This document shows positions 8,469 through 20,374 of a stretch of DNA of 51,624 nt, one piece after another. The notes beneath the pieces are model-generated. The model had not been told where the DNA came from. It saw nothing but the letters and a program-made list of their open reading frames with translations, and ran no database searches. Position 1 is the stretch's first letter; every line of letters starts with the position of its first letter. This DNA is from Shewanella sp. Lineage in GTDB: Bacteria; Pseudomonadota; Gammaproteobacteria; Enterobacterales; Shewanellaceae. Location of the stretch: NCBI RefSeq assembly GCF_013214165.1, contig NZ_JABSSM010000033.1, positions 1 to 51,624 of the forward strand, given 5' to 3'. The position numbers and the translations under genes were made by a program.

Positions 8469-9533
8469 TTATAGGGCCGCTGCATCGTAGAAGGCGGCAC
8501 TCTTTTTATCTCTGATGGCATTCGCCTTAGCCGTCGCCTTAACAAACACGGCCTCATCATCTTCGATCGTGGCATACTTGCCCTGCTCAGGATGTAAACC
8601 TAGACGCTTAAACAGAGTCATATCTTCGTTTTCTTCCGGGTTGTTGGTGGTTAATAGCTTACAACCGTAGAAGATAGAGTTAGCCCCGGCGAAGAAACAC
8701 ATGGCCTGCATCTCATCAGACATCTTCTCACGCCCTGCCGACAAGCGAACTCTGGAATAAGGCATTAAGATCCGCGCCACGGCAATCGTACGAACAAATA
8801 TTAAGGGATCGAGATCGTCGATATTCTCGAACGGCGTGCCGGCGACTTTAACCAGCATATTAATAGGCACAGAATCAGGATGCTGCTCCATGTTCGCTAG
8901 CTGCTGCAATAAACCGGTACGATCGCTTGCCTGTTCGCCCATGCCAACGATGCCGCCGGAACAAACTTTCATGCCGGCCGCGCGCACATTAGACAGGGTA
9001 TCGAGTCTGTCCTGATACGTTCGCGTAGTAATGATGTCACCGTAGTACTCGGGAGAGGTGTCTAAATTATGGTTATAGTAATCCAGTCCCGCCTCTGCCA
9101 GCTCGCCGGCTTGCTCCGGAGAAAGCATGCCTAAGGTCATGCAGGTCTCCATACCCATGCCTTTGACTTCGCTGACCATATCTTTCAAATAAGGCATGTC
9201 TCTCGGGTGCGGATTACGCCAGGCGGCGCCCATACAGAAACGTGAAGCACCGGCAGCTTTAGCACTGCGAGCCTCGGTCAACACCTTATCAATCTCGATG
9301 AGTCGCTCTTTCTCCAGACCCGTGTCGTAACGGGCACTCTGGGGGCAATATTTACAATCTTCGGGACAAGCGCCGGTTTTAATCGACAATAGTCGGCTGA
9401 TCTGCACTTCGTTTGGATCGAATACCTGGCGGTGTAATGAATGCGCCTTAAACAGGAGGTCATTCATAGGCAAATCATAAAGTTCTGTTATTTCATCACG
9501 TTGCCAATCATAACGTAGCTGTATATCCGACAT
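8469..9533 (-). CDS. bioB: Biotin synthase (radical SAM)
   Basis: BioB inserts sulfur into dethiobiotin by radical SAM chemistry. The 4Fe-4S cysteines are C56, C60 and C63 in CPEDCKYC. The 2Fe-2S cluster ligands are recognisable in [17 protein letters not shown] and [12 protein letters not shown], and the arginine in [10 protein letters not shown] completes the set. The protein has 354 residues, a normal size. It is the first gene of bioBFCD and is transcribed away from bioA across a 110-base spacer holding a BirA-type operator. Confidence 0.97.
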   Translation of the reverse strand: MSDIQLRYDWQRDEITELYDLPMNDLLFKAHSLHRQVFDPNEVQISRLLSIKTGACPEDCKYCPQSARYDTGLEKERLIEIDKVLTEARSAKAAGASRFCMGAAWRNPHPRDMPYLKDMVSEVKGMGMETCMTLGMLSPEQAGELAEAGLDYYNHNLDTSPEYYGDIITTRTYQDRLDTLSNVRAAGMKVCSGGIVGMGEQASDRTGLLQQLANMEQHPDSVPINMLVKVAGTPFENIDDLDPLIFVRTIAVARILMPYSRVRLSAGREKMSDEMQAMCFFAGANSIFYGCKLLTTNNPEENEDMTLFKRLGLHPEQGKYATIEDDEAVFVKATAKANAIRDKKSAAFYDAAAL

Positions 9534-9599
9534 TTAACTTTCCCTTTTTGCTCAATATAATTTGTTTTTATCTTGCCTAGGATACCTGCAGGTCGTAAT

Positions 9600-9632
9600 C
9601 TGTCAACGCCAACCAGTCAAACAGGTTTACTA
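9600..9632. promoter_or_regulatory. BirA-type biotin operator between bioB and bioA
   Basis: The right half GGTTTACTA (9624-9632) matches the enteric BirA half-site GGTTTACAA at 8 of 9 positions. The left half CTGTCAACG (9600-9608) matches TTGTAAACC at 6 of 9, with the standard 15-base spacer. Its position in the divergent promoter predicts co-repression of both operons by biotinyl-AMP-bound BirA. Confidence 0.72.
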
Positions 9633-9643
9633 ACGGTCAATAT

Positions 9644-11041
9644 ATGAACAAAAGCAATTCTGATATCAGTCCTAGTATCTCAGCAACGACCCTTCCTACA
9701 TCTAAGCGTCCAACGTCCAGCATGGACCTTGAATTTGATAAGCAGCACATCTGGCACCCTTATACCTCAATGAACAACGCCCTGCCGGCGTTCGGTGTCG
9801 TATCGGCAAAAGAGTGCCTACTCACCTTAGATGATGGCCGTCAGCTGATCGATGGCACCAGTTCCTGGTGGGCCTGTGTTCATGGTTACAGTCACCCCGC
9901 CATCGTCGACGCGATGCAGACACAGCTAAGCAAACTCAGCCATGTGATGTTTGGTGGCATCACCCATCAACCCGCCATCGAACTGTCAAAAAAACTGCTC
10001 GCCATGACCAGCGAGAACCTGACTAAGGTGTTTCTGGCTGATTCGGGCTCTATTGCCGTCGAAGTGGCGCTTAAGATGGCACTGCAATATTGGCAAGGCA
10101 AAAATCAGCCAAACAAACAGCGCATTCTCACGGTTAAGTGCGGCTATCACGGCGATACCTTCGCCGCCATGAGCATATGTGATCCCGAGGGCGGCATGCA
10201 TACCATGTTCGGCGACTCAGTCACTCAGCACGAATTTGTCAGCGCACCACAGGCCAGTTTTGGCGCCAGTTTTAATCCCAGCGAACTGGGCGAGATGCGG
10301 GCCAAACTTGAGGCTATGCACGCTGACATTGCCGCTGTGATCATAGAGCCTATTCTCCAAGGCGCCGGCGGCATGCGTTTCTACCACCCGGATTATCTGG
10401 TTGGTTTGCGTCAGCTTTGTGATGAATTTAAGGTACTACTGATCCTCGATGAGATAGCCACGGGCTTTGGCCGTACCGGCAAGATGTTTGCCTATGAGCA
10501 TGCCAGAATCAATGGACACACAGTCGAGGCCGATATCCTCTGTTTAGGCAAGGCGCTCACCGGCGGCTATATCTCTCTCGCTGTCACCTTATGCAGCGAT
10601 GAAGTCGCACAAGGGATCAGCGACTCCCCTGCCGGCGTCTTTATGCATGGCCCCACCTTTATGGGGAACCCGTTAGCCTGCTCCGCCGCCTGTGCCAGCT
10701 TAGATTTATTGGCTACTAACCAGTGGCAAGGACAAATCGCCAGCATAGAAGCTCAACTGAAAACTGAACTGGCAGAAGCCATCGATTATCCCCAGGTGAA
10801 AGATGTGCGGGTACTGGGCGGCATAGGGGTTATAGAGATGAAGTCGACCGTCAATACTGCAGAGCTGCAGCAAGAGTTTGTCGAACTCGGAGTCTGGATC
10901 AGGCCTTTTTCGAATCTCATCTACATCATGCCCCCTTATGTGATCACACCGGAGCAGTTGACTAAGCTCACCTCGGCGATGAAACGAGTCGCTGGCACAA
11001 TTTTACCCTACAAGCATGAAGGTTTTATCAGTAATGGCTAA
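9644..11041 (+). CDS. bioA: Adenosylmethionine-8-amino-7-oxononanoate aminotransferase
   Basis: BioA moves the amino group of S-adenosylmethionine to 8-amino-7-oxononanoate, giving diaminopelargonic acid. The class III aminotransferase features are clear: HIWHPYTS (35-42), GTSSWWACVHGY (71-82), the PLP-binding region LILDEIATGFGRTG (266-279) and the Schiff-base lysine K303 in CLGKALTGGY. The first 26 residues are Ser/Thr-rich and lie outside the family core. An internal ATG at 9722 (MDLEFDKQHIWHP) would give the canonical start, but neither ATG has a strong SD. The 9644 start lies only 11 bases past the operator, so its leader would be very short. A hairpin terminator follows. Confidence 0.95.
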   Translation: MNKSNSDISPSISATTLPTSKRPTSSMDLEFDKQHIWHPYTSMNNALPAFGVVSAKECLLTLDDGRQLIDGTSSWWACVHGYSHPAIVDAMQTQLSKLSHVMFGGITHQPAIELSKKLLAMTSENLTKVFLADSGSIAVEVALKMALQYWQGKNQPNKQRILTVKCGYHGDTFAAMSICDPEGGMHTMFGDSVTQHEFVSAPQASFGASFNPSELGEMRAKLEAMHADIAAVIIEPILQGAGGMRFYHPDYLVGLRQLCDEFKVLLILDEIATGFGRTGKMFAYEHARINGHTVEADILCLGKALTGGYISLAVTLCSDEVAQGISDSPAGVFMHGPTFMGNPLACSAACASLDLLATNQWQGQIASIEAQLKTELAEAIDYPQVKDVRVLGGIGVIEMKSTVNTAELQQEFVELGVWIRPFSNLIYIMPPYVITPEQLTKLTSAMKRVAGTILPYKHEGFISNG

Positions 11042-11123
11042 TGTTATCGAGTTATGGTCTTAAACCGATCGGTATTATCTTGATGCCAATTTCGTATCAT
11101 TCAAGCTTTAATAACTGCAAGAA

Positions 11124-11150
11124 AAAACCACCCTGGATAAGGGTGGTTTT
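11124..11150. terminator. Bidirectional terminator between bioA and the M4 protease
   Basis: Arms AAAACCACCC and GGGTGGTTTT enclose a 7-base loop, with A and T runs on both flanks. It serves convergent bioA (plus) and the protease gene (minus). Confidence 0.88.
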
Positions 11151-11191
11151 ACGATTAAAATCAATCGGTATAAATGACGGCAGTGATTAAT

Positions 11192-14537
<3,346 letters not shown>

Positions 14538-14975
14538 TTATCCGACCTTAGGTTGCTCCGTCCTGGGTTGCCATTCCCACCACTGCATCTGCTCGTCCCC
14601 TTGCTTGCCTGATTGCTTATCCGCTAACGGCTTAGTAGCCTCTCCCTCATTTGGTTCTTGCTTATAGGAGCGGCTCTGATAAATATCCCAGGTGATCAGA
14701 TAATTTGGATCGGTCACAGTGACGCCCTCGACACTGGTGTGAAACTTTCCCTTGGGGGCGGTAAACCAAGGTGACAGATCTGTAGGGATAAGGAACAGCT
14801 TGCTTGCCAGCCCCGAGCTCTCCTTTTCGAACAGGGCTATGCCTATACCTTTTTCTGCATCACAGGAGATCACCTTGCCCGCCAACAGAGATTGCTTAAG
14901 CATCTCCCCTTCGGCGGTAAAGTAGGTCAGTCCAATCAAGCAGGTCTTCTCTATGGTCGTTTCCAATGTCAGCAT
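14538..14975 (-). CDS. Small uncharacterised protein of the molybdoenzyme cluster
   Basis: The longest frame begins at 15008, but the ATG at 14975 has GAGGTG 3-5 bases before it, so the protein is probably 145 residues (MLTLETTIEKTCLIGLTYF...). It looks like a soluble beta-rich domain: LIGLTYF, then LLAGKVISCDAEKGIGIALF, and PDNYL-like DPNYLITWDIYQS. It ends in a hydrophilic tail of about 45 residues rich in Lys, Glu and Gln with a Trp cluster (MQWWEWQP). There is no signal peptide or membrane segment, and I recognise no named domain. It does not resemble the helical TorD/DmsD chaperones. It is the last gene after the molybdoenzyme and the fused FeS/anchor gene, 119 bases downstream, so a role in that system is plausible but unproven. 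Confidence 0.7.
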   Translation of the reverse strand: MLTLETTIEKTCLIGLTYFTAEGEMLKQSLLAGKVISCDAEKGIGIALFEKESSGLASKLFLIPTDLSPWFTAPKGKFHTSVEGVTVTDPNYLITWDIYQSRSYKQEPNEGEATKPLADKQSGKQGDEQMQWWEWQPRTEQPKVG

Positions 14976-15009
14976 ACTCACCTCGTGTCTACTGGTTGTT
15001 CTTATCATG

Positions 15010-15033
15010 GTTATAGTTATAGTTATAGTTATT
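15010..15033. repeat. Hexanucleotide tandem repeat (GTTATA)n
   Basis: GTTATA occurs three times in perfect tandem, followed by GTTATT, in the spacer between the fused FeS/anchor gene and the small unknown gene. It is 35 bases upstream of the preferred ATG at 14975 on the minus strand. Copy-number change would alter spacer length or the 5' context of the small gene. Confidence 0.8.
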
Positions 15034-15094
15034 GTTCTGGCTCTTGTTATCTTGCCTTATCAATTGGGCAATAAGCATTTATCCATAAGCTAGG

Positions 15095-17182
15095 TTAATG
15101 GGCCTGCGGCGCCACCCCACAGGCCGGATTGTCCGCCAAACCTATGTCTCTGGCATGTTGCTCGAACCCCTTGTTCTTCCAGAAGAAAGCACCTGGCATG
15201 GTGGTCGGGATCACCAGATTATAAAACAAGGCGCGGCCTATGACGGCACTGATACAATTAATCAGGGCGATAACAGACCAGGCAACGAATGCCCACACGC
15301 TAATAGCTACAGACTCTGAGGCTAGCCCTTGGGTATTGAGTAAGCCAAGTTCACCTAGGGCCAGTAATGTCAGGCCGGCAAAGATATTCAAGGCCAACAT
15401 CAGGTTACGTAGCTTATAGGTCTTGCCAAAGGTGGTGCACTGAATATAGTGCGCCGCACCGCCCTCATTCTCACTGGCATTGAGATCCCGGTTGTGACCT
15501 ATCAGACCTATGGCTTCGAGCCCCACACCGACTAACCAGACGCCTCCCAGTAGCTGTAAGGCGGGTAAGAGCGGCTGGGACAACACGGCGAGTGTGCTCA
15601 ATATCATCACGCCGCTCACCATGGTTCCCAAGGACACGCTGTTGCCCACAAAACTGGTCACCGTCTGCCAATGATTCCAGAACGGACGCGCCTTGATCTG
15701 ATAACACTGGTTCATGTAATACAAACCCGCGGCGCCGGAAATTGCCGCAAAAATGCCCGCCCCCAGAGTTAGGTTAACCAAGGGCAAGGCGCTAGTAAGT
15801 CCGGAGAGTTCGATGCCGAAGCCCGCTACCAGCAGCTCACTAAACCAGGTATTGGTGGCTAGCAGGCACACGGCCATCAGGCCGAGTCCGGCGCTGAACA
15901 GGGCCAGGCCTAATCCTTCACGGCTCATGGGTGAATATCGCAGGTTGTTGAAGCCACGATAGAATCGAAAAGGTTTACCCAGATGAGTCACACTCATAAA
16001 CAGGCCAAAAGAGGTCATAAACAGCGATGTAACCACCAGCACTAACATCATGTCTGAGGCCATAAATAGCTCGAATATCTCGATCCCGGCCAAAGCCGCA
16101 AGGAAGGGAACCATGAAGGTACCCAGGGCAGCCTGAGCAAATAGGGTGAACAGCACCAGAGGATTCTCCCGGCTGTTGAGCCTGGCCAGGTTCCAGTGTT
16201 GCTGCTTGCCCACTTTTTGGTCCCCCTTCTTATCAAGAATAGGCTTATATTGACCATCACTTCCCTTATGATATTTTATTGGCATGGAGTCGGGTCGTGT
16301 CATCTCCTGGGGCATCGACTTGGTCTGCTGGAAACGTATGTTGGGCCGCGTAATTTCCGGTGACGGGAAGCCGGGAATGCTGGTCTTACATTGCTCACGA
16401 TTCTGAGGAGTATTCTCAATCACACCGAAATCCAGGGCATTACCCACACAGGCTGACACGCACGCAGGCTTGAGGCCCACTTCCAACCTATCGACGCACA
16501 TGTTGCACTTGGACACGGTGCCCTTGATCGGATCCAACTGAGGCGCATTGTAGGGACAGACCCAGGTGCAGTAGCCACAGCCAAAACAGGTCTCAGGGTC
16601 CTGCAACACGGCCCCATACTCGGCATGCTTGGTATAAGCCCGGGTCGGACAGCCCTTGAGACAGACTGGATCGTCACAGTGATTACAGGCCATGGAGATG
16701 TTCATCCGCTTATAATCCGGATATGAGCCCCCTTCCACATAGCCGACCGAACGAAACGCCAGATGGGCTGGGGTGTCATTCTTCTCGGCGCAGGCCGACT
16801 CACAGGCATGACAACCGATACAATTGTCTGCGGTAAAGAAGAAACCATGCTGCTTGTTACGATCCGGATTGGTGCCGACGGCAGGGTTGTCGTTGATAAA
16901 CATCGAACGGCCCACCGGATTGTCGGTCAACTCCACCAAATCGATACGCTTGCCGTAGCGGTTCTCTATCTCGCTGTCGGTCTTGGGCAGATAGGCGTAG
17001 GCCTGCTCCTCGGTGCGCACTTGCCAATGATTTGAGCGCCCCAGCTGCTCTTCGCCTTTCTTAGGCAAAGCGTTCGCTGGTGCCACCTTTACGCTTGCGC
17101 GGGGCTCAGGGGTAAATAGCCCTACTCCCGCCTTATCATTGCCCCTGGCCAATGTGCTGCTTGCAGTTATCTGTGATGTCAT
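15095..17182 (-). CDS. Fused DmsB-type ferredoxin and DmsC-type membrane anchor
   Basis: One 695-residue protein joins two subunits that are normally separate. After an N-terminal extension of about 110 residues, residues 121-250 hold four cysteine clusters typical of four 4Fe-4S centres (CIGCHACESAC, CNHCDDPVCLKGCP, CFGCGYCTWVCP, CNMC with PACVSAC). A polar linker (about 255-335) leads to a DmsC-like domain (340-695) with about eight hydrophobic helices, starting LVLFTLFAQAALGTFMVPF. It should exchange electrons between the quinone pool and the molybdenum subunit encoded 56 bases upstream. There is no Tat or Sec signal at the N-terminus, so the FeS domain should face the cytoplasm. GGAG stands 8 bases before the ATG. 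Confidence 0.9.
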   Translation of the reverse strand: MTSQITASSTLARGNDKAGVGLFTPEPRASVKVAPANALPKKGEEQLGRSNHWQVRTEEQAYAYLPKTDSEIENRYGKRIDLVELTDNPVGRSMFINDNPAVGTNPDRNKQHGFFFTADNCIGCHACESACAEKNDTPAHLAFRSVGYVEGGSYPDYKRMNISMACNHCDDPVCLKGCPTRAYTKHAEYGAVLQDPETCFGCGYCTWVCPYNAPQLDPIKGTVSKCNMCVDRLEVGLKPACVSACVGNALDFGVIENTPQNREQCKTSIPGFPSPEITRPNIRFQQTKSMPQEMTRPDSMPIKYHKGSDGQYKPILDKKGDQKVGKQQHWNLARLNSRENPLVLFTLFAQAALGTFMVPFLAALAGIEIFELFMASDMMLVLVVTSLFMTSFGLFMSVTHLGKPFRFYRGFNNLRYSPMSREGLGLALFSAGLGLMAVCLLATNTWFSELLVAGFGIELSGLTSALPLVNLTLGAGIFAAISGAAGLYYMNQCYQIKARPFWNHWQTVTSFVGNSVSLGTMVSGVMILSTLAVLSQPLLPALQLLGGVWLVGVGLEAIGLIGHNRDLNASENEGGAAHYIQCTTFGKTYKLRNLMLALNIFAGLTLLALGELGLLNTQGLASESVAISVWAFVAWSVIALINCISAVIGRALFYNLVIPTTMPGAFFWKNKGFEQHARDIGLADNPACGVAPQAH

Positions 17183-17238
17183 TATCTCGTCTCCAGCCTT
17201 AAATCTCAGGCGTTAAATTCGCAAAATTATCCGTCACC

Positions 17239-19443
17239 CTAGAACGCACGACGCTCGACGTTGATCCGCGCAGCTTCATCTTGATCGATCGGCTCTATTC
17301 GCGTGCTGCATTGCTTAAATGCCGGCTGACGTGAATAGGGATCGAGTAAGCCTAAGGTGAGACGGTTGACACAGTCGTGGTAATGAAACGGGATAAACAC
17401 CATGTTACGGGGCACCCTGTGGGTCAGCTGCACCATCACCACGGCATCGCCGCGACGACTCGTGAGGCGCACATAGCTCTGGTGCTGGACCCCAAGCGCT
17501 CTAGCCGCATCTGGGTTCATCTCCATGTATGGCGTTGGGCTGAACTTGTTGCAGTTGCCTATCTTGCCCGTGCGGGTGCGAGTATGAAAATGCTCCACCA
17601 CCCTGCCGCTGTTGAGCCAGAAGGGATACTCGTCACAGGGCTGCTCGTTGTTGTTATAAAAATTAATGGGCAGCAGATTTGCCTTACCACTGGGTGTCGG
17701 AAACAGGCCATCGCTGTAGAGCCGGGCTGCGCCTTTGAGACCTGCATCATTTTCTCTAAATGGCCACTGAATGCCTCTGGCCGCCTCGATTTTCTGATAG
17801 CTCATGCCTGAAATATCTAAGTGACGCGCACCGCCATGGGACAACGTGCCCTTAGACAGGGACTTCATCTCCTCGAACGCCCCTTCCGGCGTCTCGGGAA
17901 AATGGATCAGTTGGCCATTATCGAAACGCTTGGCCAGCTGATTGAAGATCCAAAAATCTGGCTTCGAATTCTTAAAGGGCGGTAACACATTACAGATCAG
18001 GTTGACCCTACGCTCAGTGTTAGTGTGGGTGCCCTCTTTTTCGGCCCAGACCGATGCCGGCAGGTACACATGAGAATACTGATTAGTCTCAACGTCCCTA
18101 TAGACGTCTTGGATAACCAGAAAGTCCAGCTTCTCCAGCGCCTTGCGGATCCGCGCCGTGTTGGGCATTGAGGTCATGGGATTGGTTGCCACGATCCACA
18201 GGCCTCTTATCTCCCCGGTCTCGATGGCGGGAAAGATATCGGTCTCGGCCAGGCCGCGCTGCTTAGGAAAGAACTCAGGATCTATGCCCCAAAAATCGGC
18301 TATCTCGTTTCTGTCGGCTTCATTTTCAAGGTAACGGTATCCAGGTAATCCCGAGCAAGATGACCACTCCCGGGTGCCCATGGCATTACACTGACCGGTT
18401 ATCGATAAGCTGGTGCCACCTGGCTTACCGATATTGCCGGTTATCATATTAAGGTTATTGATGTTGGCGACGCCATCCGAGCCGTGAGTAGATTGGTTAA
18501 TTCCCATGGTCCAGATGCTCATGGCGGCTGGGGCCTTAGCATAGATCCTCGCCACATTGCGTATGGTATCTTCGTCTATGCCGCAGATGTGTTGTGCCTG
18601 CTTAGGATCATAGTCCTGCACCAGCGCCTTGACGGCGTCGAAGCCCTGGGTGTGTGCGTCGATATAGGCCTGATCTTGCAGCCCTTCATTGATGATCACG
18701 TGCAGCATGGCGTTGATCAGCACACAATCTGTGCCTGGGGTGATCGGCAGGTGAATATCGGCAAATTGCGCCAGCATGGTCACTCTTGGATCCACCACGA
18801 TCAGGGGGAAGTGGCGCTTCTCTAGCGCCTCTTTCAGACGCCAGTAGATGATGGGATGCTGTTCGGGAAGGTTGGAGCCAAAAGCCATCAGGCAGTGGGT
18901 ATGCTCGAAATCATCGTAACAGCCCGGTGGACCGTCGGCGCCGAAGGAGCGCTTATAGCCGCTGACCGCAGACGCCATACACAAGGTGGTGTTACCGTCG
19001 TAGTTGTTGGTGCCTATTACGCCGCGGGCAAGCTTGCCTAAGGTATAGAACTCTTCGGTTAACAACTGACCGGAAGAGACGATGGCAAAAGAATCACGGC
19101 CATACTTGGCTTGAATGTCTTTGATCTTAGTGGCCGTGGTATCTAAGGCGTGATCCCAGGAGGTAGGCTCAAAGTCTTCGAAATGCTTGTCTCTGATGAG
19201 AGGCTCAGTTCCCCTGCCTGGACTCTCGAACAACTCGTGCTCTAAGATCCCCTTGATACAGAGTTTACCCCGATTCACATCGGCGCCAGCGTGGCCTCGG
19301 GTGGTAACAATCTTGTTCTGCTCGTTTAAGCCAATTTCGATAGAGCAGCCCGTAGAGCAGTAATTACAGGTGGTGTACTTCCACTGTGCAACTTTTTTGC
19401 TGGGTATCACGATAGGCTTTCTTTTTTTACGACCAAACAGCAT
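17239..19443 (-). CDS. Cytoplasmic molybdopterin oxidoreductase, NapA/NasA-like catalytic subunit (substrate unknown)
   Basis: The 734-residue protein belongs to the DMSO reductase superfamily. The N-terminal 4Fe-4S site is C26, C29, C33 and C62 (CNYCSTGC and LCIKG). The probable molybdenum ligand is C155 in TTLCMASAVSGY, the cysteine type seen in NapA, NasA and formate dehydrogenases' relatives rather than the serine of DmsA. The C-terminal pterin-binding domain contains SGRVVEHFHTRTRTGK. The N-terminus (MLFGRKKRKPIV) is basic but lacks a twin-arginine signal, so it should stay in the cytoplasm. Length is close to assimilatory nitrate reductases without the C-terminal 2Fe-2S domain. Pairing with a DmsBC-like quinone module argues for a respiratory or quinone-linked role, for example nitrate, or sulfite oxidation as in Soe-type enzymes; neither can be decided from sequence reading. 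Confidence 0.88.
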   Translation of the reverse strand: MLFGRKKRKPIVIPSKKVAQWKYTTCNYCSTGCSIEIGLNEQNKIVTTRGHAGADVNRGKLCIKGILEHELFESPGRGTEPLIRDKHFEDFEPTSWDHALDTTATKIKDIQAKYGRDSFAIVSSGQLLTEEFYTLGKLARGVIGTNNYDGNTTLCMASAVSGYKRSFGADGPPGCYDDFEHTHCLMAFGSNLPEQHPIIYWRLKEALEKRHFPLIVVDPRVTMLAQFADIHLPITPGTDCVLINAMLHVIINEGLQDQAYIDAHTQGFDAVKALVQDYDPKQAQHICGIDEDTIRNVARIYAKAPAAMSIWTMGINQSTHGSDGVANINNLNMITGNIGKPGGTSLSITGQCNAMGTREWSSCSGLPGYRYLENEADRNEIADFWGIDPEFFPKQRGLAETDIFPAIETGEIRGLWIVATNPMTSMPNTARIRKALEKLDFLVIQDVYRDVETNQYSHVYLPASVWAEKEGTHTNTERRVNLICNVLPPFKNSKPDFWIFNQLAKRFDNGQLIHFPETPEGAFEEMKSLSKGTLSHGGARHLDISGMSYQKIEAARGIQWPFRENDAGLKGAARLYSDGLFPTPSGKANLLPINFYNNNEQPCDEYPFWLNSGRVVEHFHTRTRTGKIGNCNKFSPTPYMEMNPDAARALGVQHQSYVRLTSRRGDAVVMVQLTHRVPRNMVFIPFHYHDCVNRLTLGLLDPYSRQPAFKQCSTRIEPIDQDEAARINVERRAF

Positions 19444-19715
19444 AAAATTCGCCCCACATTGAATAGATTCTATTTTGTTTTTGCTTTATCTCAGCAATAT
19501 TCATCACAATGCAGTCCTCATGCCAAAATATTAAATAAGTGAAATCAATAAGATATCAAGCAGCCAGTGTAGATAAATGTACATTCTCGGTGCTTTCGCT
19601 TTAAAGTGGTGCACTTCAGGTTTTAAAAAAACTTAAAATATTTAACCCCTTTTCATCTTCCAGTCGTTTATAAGGGGAACGAGCACAGCAACATCTTTTT
19701 ATTTTTGGAGATTTT

Positions 19716-20321
19716 ATGAATTCATCGCCACTTAACGCCGCTAAGAAAGCATTGACCATCACATTTTCAGCAGGCAGCATCTTAGCCGTGTCACTATTAT
19801 CTTTTAATGCATCGGCCAGCATCCCGGCTCACCCCACGGATCTTAACCAGAGTGGTCACAACCAAAATATCATCACCTCCCAAGCCTTCTCTGCAGCGGA
19901 TCACCAAGTTCAAGACGCAACCAGGATGTTTCCCGCACCAGAAACAGGCATGGTGCAACACATACTCACTCTGCCTAAGCTAGATGATGAGTCGAACTAC
20001 ATGGTCGAAATACAGATAGGCCAAACTAAGATGGTGGACTGTAATGGCGGCAGCCTAATGGGTGACTTGCAACAACATTCGGTTCAAGGGTGGGGATATA
20101 ACTATTATCAAGTTGATTCGATCACTCAGGGGCCAACGACTATGATGGCGTGTTTCAAGCCAGCCGAAAAAGAGGCTTTTGTGCCCATCAGAGCTGAGCT
20201 TAAAATCAAGTATGACAGTCGTCTGGATAAGGTGTTTTATCTACCCCAAGGTAGCGAACTAAGATATCGAGTCTGGACAGTTGAGAGCCAGTTCAGCACC
20301 TCAAAACTAATGAGTGAGTAA
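19716..20321 (+). CDS. eco: Ecotin-family serine protease inhibitor
   Basis: Ecotin is a periplasmic dimeric inhibitor of trypsin-fold serine proteases. The 201-residue protein has a signal peptide with a hydrophobic core at about 12-33 (cleavage near NASA-SIP) and then an extension of about 35 residues before the conserved domain. Diagnostic segments are VEIQIGQTKMVDCN, GWGYNYYQVD, the reactive loop TTMMAC and YRVWTVE. M143 corresponds to the P1 methionine, and C109 with C146 to the family disulfide. GGAG lies 7 bases before the ATG. It is divergent from the molybdoenzyme genes across 272 bases. The longer N-terminus compared with E. coli ecotin is the only oddity. Confidence 0.93.
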   Translation: MNSSPLNAAKKALTITFSAGSILAVSLLSFNASASIPAHPTDLNQSGHNQNIITSQAFSAADHQVQDATRMFPAPETGMVQHILTLPKLDDESNYMVEIQIGQTKMVDCNGGSLMGDLQQHSVQGWGYNYYQVDSITQGPTTMMACFKPAEKEAFVPIRAELKIKYDSRLDKVFYLPQGSELRYRVWTVESQFSTSKLMSE

Positions 20322-20374
20322 TTATCCGCAAGGACCCACGACACGCATTTGACTCAACAAGGAATCGATAACGC

